A stretch of 64,000 nt of DNA from Antilocapra americana (Eukaryota > Chordata > Mammalia > Artiodactyla > Antilocapridae): NCBI GenBank assembly GCA_007570785.1, contig ML664159.1, forward strand, positions 911,299-975,298, in the 5' to 3' direction. The notes beneath the pieces were generated by a model. It saw only the letters and a list, made by a program, of their open reading frames with translations, was not told where the DNA came from and ran no database searches. How positions within the stretch are numbered: the stretch's first letter is position 1; each line of letters opens with the position of its first letter. A program made the translations under genes and the position numbers. Shown here piece after piece: positions 47,925-56,996 of this stretch.

Positions 47925-48140
47925 TATGAGAGGGGAGGGGTTTTCCCCACCATGATCATCAGGGGACATTTGTCAGTGTCTTGAGATATTTTTGGTTATC
48001 ACAATGAAGAACAGTACTACCAGCATCAGTAAGTAGAAGCCAGGGATTTCACTAAACATCCAACAGTACGCAGGAGAGCGCCACCACCTCCCAAGAACCA
48101 TCTAGTCCAAAATGTCAGTGTCCTGAGGTTGAGAAGGCCT
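47925..48140 (+). mobile_element. hAT-type MER relic (MER58-like)
   Basis: 'ggggacatttgtcagtgtct', 'gagatatttttggttatcac' and 'aaaatgtcagtgtcctgagg' followed by 'ttgagaaggcc' correspond to the middle and right end of a small mammalian hAT element. The family name is uncertain. Confidence 0.45.
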
Positions 48141-48781
48141 AATTAGCTTATGATTCCATGGGTCCAGTTTGGTCTGATCTGAGCAGGGCTTCTAAGGGAT
48201 TCTGGTGGGCAGAATGTACGTGGGTGGTCCATGTACGTGTGGTCAGCTAGATGGTCAGCTGAGAGCTGGCTGCTCTGAGGTTCTGCTGTGAGAGCTCCTC
48301 TCTGATACCTATCAAGTCTTATCCTCCTGCAGGTTGACCAGGGGTCCTTCATGTGCTGGAGGCAGGGCTCCAAAAGATGAAGAAGAAATATACAGTTTCG
48401 CTTGGGGCAAACACTGCTGTGAGTCTCAGAGAGCAAACACTGTTGCCTGTGTCTCATTTTGTGAGTCAAAGAAAGTCACAAATTTAGCCCATATTCAAGG
48501 GATAAAGAAATACTCTTGTGCCTTTTGATGTGAGGGCTATAAAGAATGTGATCATTTTGCTTTCTACCATAGAGACAGACTCTTGGCATAGCTGGGAGGT
48601 AGAATCAAAACAGCTGGTGGCTGATGGTGAAAAGGAAGAGATACTGACATTAAAATTGTATTGACCAGAGATCATGAATAATTGAATCTTGTTTTGGCTA
48701 CCTACATCTTTTCATATTTCCCAGAGAAAAAAGTATTCACAGAAAACCAAGCAAGGTAAAAATGACCCTCTGTATTATTTT
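48141..48781. other. Old dispersed repeat, family not identified, and unique DNA
   Basis: 'caaagaaagtcacaaatttag' and 'cccatattcaagggataaag' look like an old dispersed repeat whose other half lies at 47860-47924, on the far side of the hAT relic. Opposing frames at 48143-48528 are not gene-like. Confidence 0.4.
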
Positions 48782-48995
48782 TTTAATATTTATTTTATTT
48801 ATTTACTTGGCTGTGCTGGGTTGTAATTGCAGCACACAGGATCTTTGATCTTCACTGTAGTATGTAGCATCTTTCATTTGTGGCATGTGAACGGTGAGTT
48901 GCAGCATGTGGAATCTAGTTTTCTGACAAGGGATTGAACCCAGGCCCCCTGCACTGGGAGTGTGGAGTCTTAGCCACTGGACCATAGGGAAGTCC
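48782..48995 (-). mobile_element. CHR-2-type SINE, long form
   Basis: Antisense: an AT-rich tail, 'cttggctgtgctgggttgta', 'gcatgtggaatctagttttc', B-box-like 'gggattgaacccaggc' and the complement of the head ending in 'gggaagtcc' at 48995. Confidence 0.9.
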
Positions 48996-49445
48996 TGATC
49001 CCTTTTGTTTTCATCTGAAGATTTTGATTCAAAGAAAGTTCAATCCTAAAAATCTACGCTAAAAGCAGAAGGAAAGATCTTCTCTGTCTAGTCCATTGAA
49101 AAACATAATTCTTTCTCCACTGTGGAAAAAGGACACATCTGTGAAGAGGGAAGGGAGCAAAGGAAGGAAAGGGAATCGGGGGGCAGGAATGGTTCTGGGT
49201 AAGAGAGGACAGAAGAGGAGACACATGGCTGATATAATAGGGCACCCTGGGAGCAACACATCATGAAAAGACTCCGCCCATGCACACTCTCCCCACAAGG
49301 GCAAGGTCAAACATAATGCTCCCAAACCTGGTCAGTCTCTGGTACTGTTTCTCCGTTAACGAAGTCTAGAGCCCTGCTCTTCAACATGATCCACTCATTT
49401 GGAGGAAACAGCAGAAGAAGCTGTTCAGCATCAGCTTCCACCCCC
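48996..49445. other. Unclassified GC-richer segment
   Basis: Three staggered minus-strand frames are open together at 49054-49325. None has a recognised domain. Could be an old LTR or chance. The segment ends where the next BovB starts. Confidence 0.4.
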
Positions 49446-49817
49446 ATTCATTTCAGTCACTCAGTTATGTCTGACTCTATGTGACCCCATAATGGCAGCA
49501 CACCAGGCCTCTCTGTCCATCACCAACTCCCAGAGTCCACCCAAACCCATGTTCATTGAGTCAGTAACGTCATCCAGCCATCTCATCCTCTGTCATCCCC
49601 TTCTCCTGCTCTCAATCCCACCCAGCATTAGGATCTTTTCCAATGAGTCAACTCTTCACATGAGGTGGCCAAAGTATTGGAGTTTCAGCTTCAACAACAG
49701 TCCTTCCAGTGAACACTCAGGACTGATCTCCTTAAGGATGGACTGGTTGGATCACCTTGGAGTCCAAGGGAATCTCAAGAGTCTTCTCCAACACCACAGT
49801 TCAAAAGCATCAATTCT

Positions 49818-50930
49818 TTAGTACCCAGCTTTCTTTATACTCCAACTCTCACATCCATACATGACTACTGGAAAAGCCATAGCCTTGACTAGACACACCT
49901 TTGTTGGTAAAGTAATGTCTCTGCTTTTCAATATGCTATCTATGTTGGTCCTAACTTTCCTTCCAAGAAATAAGCGTCTTTTAATTTCAATACTGCAATC
50001 ACAATCTGCAGTGATTTTGGAGCCCCCCAAAATAAAGTCTCTCATTGTTACCCCATCTTTTTGCCATGAAGTGATGGGACCAGATGCCATGATCTTAGTT
50101 TTCTGAATGTTGAGCTTTAAGCCAATTTTTTCGCTCTACTCTTTCACTCTCATCTTTCACTTTCATCAAGAGGCTTTATAGTTCCTCTTCACTTTCTGCC
50201 ACAAGGGTGGTGTTGTCTGAATATCTGAGGTTATTGATATTTATCCCAGCAATCTTGATTCCAGCTTGTGCTTCTTCCAGCCCAACATTTCTCATGATGT
50301 ACTCTGCATATAAGTTAAATAAGCAGGGTGACAATATACAGCATTAACATACTCCTTTTCCTATTCAGAACCAGTCTGTTGTTCCATGTCCAGTTCTAAC
50401 TGTTGCTTCCCAACCTGCTACAGGTTTCTCAAGAGACAGGTCAGATGGTCTGGTATTCCCATCTCTTGAAGAATTTTCCACAGTTTATTGTGATCCACAC
50501 AGTCAAAGGCTTTGTCATAGTGAATAAAGCAGAAATAGATGTTTTTCTGGAACTCTCTTGCTTTTTTGATGATCTAGCAGATGTTGGCAATTTGATCTCT
50601 GGTTCTTCTGTCTCTTCTAAAACCAGCTTGAACATCTGTAAGTTCATGGTTCATGTATTGCTGAAGCTTGGCTTGGAGAATTTTGAGCGTTACTTTAATA
50701 GCATGTGAGATGAGTGCAATTGTGCGGTAGTTCGAGCATTCTTTGGCATTGCCTTTCTTTGGGATTGGAATGAAAACTGACCTTTTCCAGTCCTGTGGCC
50801 ATTGATGAGTTTTCCAAATTTGCTGGCATATTGAGTGCAAAATTTTCACAGCATCATCTCTTAGGATTTGAAACAGCTCAACTGGAATTCCATCACCTCC
50901 ACTACCTTTGTTCTTAGTGATGCTCTCCAA
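49818..50930 (-). pseudogene. BovB reverse transcriptase, broken
   Basis: Two recognisable blocks. At 50574-50930 the RT N-terminal motifs are seen (GGDGIPVELFQIL, SVFIPIPKKGNAKECSNYRT, DVQAGFRRDRRTRDQI). At 49818-50090 the C-terminal part is seen (KSRDITLPTKVCLVKAM, YGCESWSIKKA). Between them, around 50215, the catalytic loop reads YSDN instead of YADD, so one aspartate is lost. Frameshifts separate the parts. No active enzyme is possible. Confidence 0.88.
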
Positions 50931-51410
50931 GGCCCACTTGACTTCACATTCACAAGGCTCTAGGTGATACCATCATGATTATCTGGGTTGTGAAGCTCTC
51001 TTTTTTACAGTTCTTCTATGTGTTCTTGCCACCTCTTCTTAATACTTTCTGCCTCTGTTAGGTTCATACAATTTCTGTCCTTTATCGAGCTCATCTTTGT
51101 ATGAAATGTTCCCTTGGTATCTCTAATTTTCTTGAAGGGATCTTGAGTCTTTCCCACTCTATTGTTTTCCTCTATTTCCTTGCATTGATCACTGAGAAAG
51201 GCTTTCTTGTCTCTCCTTGCTCTTCTTTGGAACTCTTCATTCAGATGGGAATATCTTTCCTTTTCTCCTTTGCTTTTTGCTTCTCTTCTTTTCACAGCTA
51301 TTTGTAAGGCCTCCTCAGACAGCCATTTTGCTTTTTTACATTTATTTTTCTTGGGGATGGTCTTAATCCCTGTCTCCTGTACAGTGTCATGAACCTCCAT
51401 CCATAGTTCA

Positions 51411-52559
51411 TCAGGCACTCTGTATCAGATCTAGTCCCTTAAGTCTATTTCTCATTTCTACTGTATAATCATAAGTGATTTGATTTAGGTCATACCTAAA
51501 TGGTCTAGTGGTTTTCCCTACTTTCTTCAGTTTAAGTCTGAATTTGGCAATAAGGTGTTCATGATCTGAGCCACAATCAGCTCCTGGTCTTGTTTTTGCT
51601 GACTGTATACAGTTTCTCCAACTTTGGCTGCAAAGAATATACTCAATCTCATTTCGGTGTTGACCATCTGGTGATGTCCATACATAGAATCTTCTGTTGG
51701 GTTTTTGGAAGAGGGTGTTTGCTATGACCAGTGCCTTCTCTTGGCAAAATTCTATAAGCCTTTGCCCTGCTTCATTCTGTACTCCAAGGCCAAATTTGCC
51801 TGTTATTCCAGGTGTTTCCTGACTTCCTACTTTTGCATTCCAGTCCCCTATAAAGAAAAGGACATTTTTGGGGGGTGTTAGTTCTAAAAGGTCTTGTAGG
51901 TCTTCATAGAACCGTTCAGCTTCAGCTTCTTCAGCATTACTGGTTGGGGCATAGGCTTGGATTACCGTGATATTGAATGGTTTGCCTTGGCAATGAACAG
52001 AGATCATTCTGTCATTTTTGAGATTGCATCCAAGTGCTGTATTCCCTGTTTTGTTGACCATGATGGCTACTCCATTTCTCCTAAGGGATTCCTGCCCACA
52101 GTGGTAGATATAATGGTCATCTGAGTTAAATTCACCCATTCCAGTCCATCTTAGTTCTCTGATTCCTAGCATGTCGACGTTCACTCTTGCCATCTCCTAT
52201 TTGACCACTTCCCATTTGCCTTGATTCATGGAGCTAACATTCCAGATTCCTATGCAATATTGCTCTTTACAGCATTGGACCTTGCTTCTATCACCAGTCA
52301 CATCCACAACTGGGTATTGTTTTTGCTTTGACTCCATCCCTTCATTCTTTCTGGAGTTATTTCTCCACTGATGTCCAGTAGCATATTGGGCACCTACCAA
52401 CCTGGGGAGTTCATCTTTCCATGTCCTATCTTTTTGCCTTTTCATACTGTTCTCAAGGCAAGAATACTGAAGTGATTTGCCATTCCCTTCTCCAGTGGAC
52501 CACATTCTGTCATATCTCTCCACCATGACCCAATCGTCTTGGGTGGTCCAACATGGCAT
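51411..52559 (-). pseudogene. BovB endonuclease region, one in-frame stop
   Basis: The upper frame (52197-52559) holds the N-terminal region. After one TAG (52197-52199, in a position where a glutamine codon is likely) the same frame continues for 260 residues as the apurinic/apyrimidinic-like endonuclease. Motifs by residue of the lower frame: QAYAPTS (79-85), GDWNAKVGS (116-124), RFYVWTSPDG (168-177), RNEIEYIL (180-187) and GSDHEHLIAK (208-217) with the catalytic SDH. In active LINEs this domain nicks target DNA to prime reverse transcription. In this copy RT is broken. Confidence 0.9.
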
Positions 52560-52680
52560 GGCTTAGTTTCAGCTGTAAACTGTTAGATACAGAACTGACA
52601 GAGAGGAAAAACTCAAGACAACTCCCAAGTTTTGGACTAGGCACAGGAAAGGCAGTGTTTCATCTGAATTAGACATACCC

Positions 52681-52714
52681 AACTATGCTGAGAAAATTCC
52701 TCCCCAGCATAGTT
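52681..52714. repeat. 10-bp perfect inverted repeat
   Basis: AACTATGCTG (52681-52690) and CAGCATAGTT (52705-52714) with a 14-nt spacer. Possible chance event. Confidence 0.9.
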
Positions 52715-52967
52715 AGTCGTTGATGTGGTGCGTATGAAGACATTACCCTTTCAGAGTATGTAAAATGAGAAAAGAAGCAAGCCAAGAGCAGGAACTTGGA
52801 AAGCATCAGTATTGAAACAGCAAGTGGAAATAGAGGCTCACAGAATAGGCTCAATAGACTGGCTGGAGACATAAGTAGAAATCAGAAAGAAGCAGGGGAA
52901 TATTTTCTAAAGATCAAAAAATTCACAAGAGTGCATGGGGTGTGGGAGGAAGTCTCAAGACAGAAGG

Positions 52968-53078
52968 GATATATATATATATATACATATAGCTGATTCA
53001 CATTATTGTACAGCAGAAACTAACAGAACATTGTAAAGCAATTATATTCCAATTACAAAATAAATAATAAAACTCAGA
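52968..53078 (+). mobile_element. L1 LINE 3'-terminal fragment
   Basis: (TA)n followed by 'agctgattcacattattgta', 'cagcagaaactaacagaaca' and an A-rich tail: the last 100 bp of an L1, inserted in the L2 relic. Confidence 0.85.
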
Positions 53079-53804
53079 AAATTCAAAAGATGTGGTTGTG
53101 GTCAGCACAGTCAAATGCAGCAATGATAAAGTAGAGATAAAAACTTAAATGGACATTGGCTTTGGCCATGGTGATTCATTATAAATGAAAAATGAGTTTA
53201 AGATTTTAAGTAATGATACTTATTTAATTGAATAGATATGGAGGAAAACAGAGATATAGGAACACTTATGATTAAGGGAGTTTTTTATGTAAGGAGATTT
53301 GGGTATATTTATATGCTGAAAGAAAAAATTCTCTAGAGTAATCAAAGATATAGAAAAGAAGAAGAATGTGATAGAGAAATCTCTCAGAAGACATAGAATA
53401 AATGAGATGAAGAAGAACATATTGAAAGAGTCTCTTTTAAAGGAATAGGGGAGTAAAATCAAGTAAGTAAAAAAGGTTAAGAGTAGGCAGTTTTCATGCT
53501 GGTAGCTGTTGCTTTATCAAGCAGGGAACAGCCATCCATCCATGTTCTAAATGAGATGGTGAAAGGGAATGGGTGATTTTAACTGGAGGGCCAGAGGACA
53601 GTGATGAATATATTATTAGACGCTACACATGCAGTTTGCATTCTATAAAGATTGTGAGGAACTCAGAGTAAAAAAAAAAATAGTGATGACTAATATATTC
53701 ACAAAATATTATACATTTCCACTGGACATTGAAATGGAGGATGATATAGCACTGCTTATCTTCAAATATAGGGGATAAGTCAGGAAACATATGTGGGCAG
53801 TACT

Positions 53805-54160
53805 GAAATGTATTTATTCCACATTTATTAAGTAACCATACCATTCCTCCAAAAGATAAGGGATCCATCATCCCAACCATTAAAGAGCTTGAAATTTGTC
53901 AAGAAGGAGAAAACCAAACAAACCATTGTAAGGGACAGTAGCCGCAGTAGAGATGCTCTTGGTGCTCTGGAAGTGGAGGGGGAGGCACTCAGTTGATCAA
54001 GAAGGGAGGAAAGGACTCGAGGTTGGAGAAGAATTCTGGAAGCAAGTGACAAACTGAGAATTGAAGAAGTTCATTAAGAGGCGGGTGGAGGGGAAGAGGG
54101 GACGGCTGGGGACTCAGAAAGGGCAGTCTGAGAAACAGAATCAATGTGCAGAGATGGCAA
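53805..54160 (-). mobile_element. L2 LINE 3' end, antisense
   Basis: 'atgtatttattccacattta' marks the L2 3' end, followed by 'accattaaagagcttgaaat' and a purine-rich stretch with 'gactgacaaactgagaattg'-type order. Probably a second L2 insertion or a further piece of the neighbouring one. Confidence 0.5.
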
Positions 54161-56164
54161 GAGACTCCCAGGAGGAATCAACTCAAACAGGCAAGTCAGA
54201 AGCCCTCATCACTCGGCTAGTTGCTTAATCCCCTTTTCCCCTTTAAGGTTCCCAAACCCCTCACATGCATTCTAGATTTTAAATAATGGGGGCAGGGAAA
54301 TCAGGGCTTGCCCCTCCTCCACTCTTCTCATAAGTGAAACACTTACCAATATTATCCCCATCATCAAGTTCTTGCTACATAATCTGATGAATACAGTTCC
54401 ACTGAGGAGTCATAGATTCATCATTGCTTTGCATCTAACTCCATATAAAGGCGTTTGCATTCTGTTCTCATACTTCCAGACACAAAGTCTTTATAACAGA
54501 GACCTGAGGAGAGAGAAAAGGAAAGCAGAATGGAAAGGAGTGTCTCCCAGCATCTCTCCTCAAATGATATGTCACATCACTTACTCCACTTGTACCTTAA
54601 TCCTGGCTCTGAATAACTGAAAAGTTTGTGCTGTGTCTTGAATTTTTAAAAGTAATACAATGTATAGTCCATGAACCACATTAATTCAGGTTCAAGCTTG
54701 GAATTGCTTTGAACAACTTCAGCCTCTAAGCAGGGTTAACTGGAAAATGCGCCATCCTCCATGAAGGGAACCTCTGGGGAACCTGGTGAATTTGGGATTT
54801 TAAAAGTAATTCAAATATGTACAGAAATGATGGAACAAGAAGTATGGTTTCTTAAAAGCTGGTTAAAAATGCTATCTGAGTTCAATTTAAAGTGCTATTT
54901 TTCTAATCTTTCCATTAAATGCTAAAACATGAGAGAAAATATTATATGCTTTCCTAACCTTAGTTTATGCATAAGAATGTATTTTTTAAAGAACACAGAC
55001 ACTACAGTAATTCTCAAAAATGCCAAACTTTGAAATCCTCTTAGTTAAGAATTTTTGAGGGAACTGCCTAGAGGTGCAAGGAAGGGTAGACAAATGCATT
55101 TTTAAAGTAATCATAAAACTTATTTCATAATACCCTTACCTGTGTTTGTCAGAGCCAGCAGCAGACAATGCTAGCTTTGCTATTAGCTTCATTTACAAAA
55201 GTGAGGCCAAATTTGAGCAGGATTTTAAAATTTAGAATCACATTCTTTTCAAAATTAAAGAGAAGCTTGAATGTATCAGATAGTTTAGGGTGATAGTAAA
55301 TGAATTTCATTGCATTTCTTTTCCTTTTTTTTTTTTTACCCAATAAGGTGCCAAAAGTGCTGAGGATCTATTAAATAAAAAAGAAGAAGAAGAAGCCTCT
55401 GGGATGATGGTGGTACTAAAGCCTACAGACACACTAGGCTCATTTGTTGTCTTAAAATATCAGATCATCTCTCTGTCTCTGTCTATCTCTCATTCTCACT
55501 CACACACACACACACACAGACTTCCATAAGAATACCTCTGATTTTTAAGCCTATATTGTATCGAATCCCTTTTTTTCAAGTATTAATATTATTAAATTAT
55601 TTTCAGTCACAGAGTAGATAACATTTCTAAAGAACCCTCAGCTCTTATCAGGAAGGACAAATCAAGATAACTAAATTCACTATTATTCCTTATCTCTAAA
55701 CAACTCCACTAAAAAGAAAAAAAATGTACAACACACACACATACATTTTTTTAAAAACGTATGAAAAATAGACTTGATAAGGAAGATGCTTTCTTGCACA
55801 GGTCTCAATTTCTTTGAAAATAGGATATGACCATATGAAAATCTCATTAATACAGACTAATAACTTGGAATTTATGATCACTCAGAAAAAGATTAAGTCA
55901 AAGTATATCTGATAGTGTGAAAAGTTGTATTAGAAAGCTGTTTTCTAGGTCTGCAAGTATTTTTGGACATTATATTTATGGAAATGCATTAAATTATAAA
56001 AAGCTTTTAGGCAATGTTGCCCTAAGCACCTCCAGTCTCCCTCCAGCTAGCGCCCTTCCCATTCTCTTGTTCCAGCTCCTTAGGCAAGAACATTAGAAGC
56101 ACCCTAGATGAGTGATTACAGGCTGCTGCTTCTTTTTGCTCTGGAAAAGTTCCTGCACATGGTT
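54161..56164. other. Unique DNA with simple repeats
   Basis: Contains a T run (about 55323-55337), a short (GAA)n (about 55378-55398), a (CA)n (55498-55519) and a second small (AC)n near 55730. The plus frame 54372-54620 (82 codons) has no recognised family. No exon evident. Confidence 0.45.
55498..55519. repeat. (CA)n microsatellite
   Basis: About 11 CA units preceded by a TCTC-rich stretch (55461-55497). Confidence 0.95.
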
Positions 56165-56775
56165 TTTGTTTTTCTTTTAATTAATTTATATTGGAGGAAA
56201 GTTGCTTTACAACATTGTATTAGTTTCTGCTGTATGGCAAAGTGAATCAGCTATACATATGCATATAGCCCCTTTATTTTGGATTTCCTTCCCATTTAGG
56301 TCACCAATGAGCACTGAGTAGATAAGAGTTCCCTGAGCTATATAGGGGAGAAGGCAATGGCACCCTACTCCAGTACTCTTGCCTGGAAAATCCTATGGAT
56401 GGAGGAACCTGGTAGGCTGCAGTCCATGGGGTCACTAAGTGTCAGACTTGACTGAGCGACTCCACTTTCACTTTTCACTTTCATGCACTGGAGAAGGAAA
56501 TGGCAACCCACTCCAGTGTTCTTGCCTGGAGAATCCCAGGGACGGGGGAGCCTGGTGGGCTGCCATCTATGGGGTCGCACAGAGTCAGACACGACTGAAG
56601 CAACTTAGCAGCAGCAGCAGCAGAGCTATATAGGAGGTTCTCATTAGTTATCTATCTCATACCAAGTATCAATAGTGTACACATGTCACTCCCAATCCCA
56701 CGGCTCTCACCCCGGCTTGGTGTCCACACATTAGTTCTCTACATTTGTGTCTCTATTTCTGTTTTGCACAAATGA
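56165..56775 (-). mobile_element. L1 LINE 3' UTR, antisense, split by Bov-A2
   Basis: Left piece (56165-56346) shows the complement of an L1 end ('gttgctttacaacattgtat', 'agtttctgctgtatggcaaa'). Right piece (56623-56775) continues with 'gttctcattagttatctatc' and 'gttctctacatttgtgtctc'. Continuity across the SINE is clear. Confidence 0.87.
56347..56622 (+). mobile_element. Bov-A2 dimeric SINE with 12-bp TSD
   Basis: Two BovA monomers in tandem: the first ends in 'actccactttcacttttcac' near 56480, the second starts at 'ggagaaggaaatggcaaccc' and ends in a (CAG)n tail. The repeat GAGCTATATAGG at 56335-56346 and 56623-56634 is the target duplication. Confidence 0.95.
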
Positions 56776-56996
56776 TTACAGGCTTCCACTCCTAAAGGTT
56801 ACAAAAGCCACCTCTTCTTTGAAAACCCCCATGACAGAGCCCCACATACACCTGACTTTCCATGTCCGTCTTTCCAAAGAAATTTATACAATCATATCTT
56901 TCATCATGTATCTCTTCCCATTGTCATTAGGCATCATTACTCTCAGATCCCCTGGACTTTATATTCCTGGAATATATGGTGTTTCTTTTGAATTTA

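Larger units (their letters stand above)
49446..52568 (-). mobile_element. BovB LINE, longest copy (3.1 kb)
   Basis: From the 3' terminus at 49446 to about 52568, the copy holds the 3' UTR, C-terminal region, RT and endonuclease and the N-terminal region. It lacks the extra 5' block seen in 12630-15375. RT is broken by frameshifts and its catalytic loop is changed. The endonuclease region is nearly intact. Confidence 0.95.
47140..53560 (-). mobile_element. Ancient L2 LINE split by later insertions
   Basis: Pieces at 47140-47366, 47783-47850, 52569-52967 and 53079-53560 are collinear with an antisense L2. The left piece has 'gaaggactttgtataccagg' and 'gatatgatcaagtttgtgtt'. The right piece encodes on the minus strand (53127 to 53098) IIAAFDCADH, close to the L2/CR1 RT motif with its catalytic aspartate. 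If correct, the L2 has been expanded from about 1.2 kb to 6.4 kb by two BovB insertions, one long BovB, an L1 tail and older material. The reconstruction rests on recall of L2. Confidence 0.55.

Noticed and set aside
49446..52559. Endonuclease/RT genes as a diversity-generating retroelement or a defence system
   Set aside because: The motifs (GDWN, SDH, YADD-type loop) and the 3' end are those of the RTE-clade LINE BovB, present here in many copies. There are no template/variable repeats or accessory genes.
56605..56622. (CAG)n run as a coding trinucleotide expansion
   Set aside because: It is the tail of a Bov-A2 SINE directly before its target duplication.
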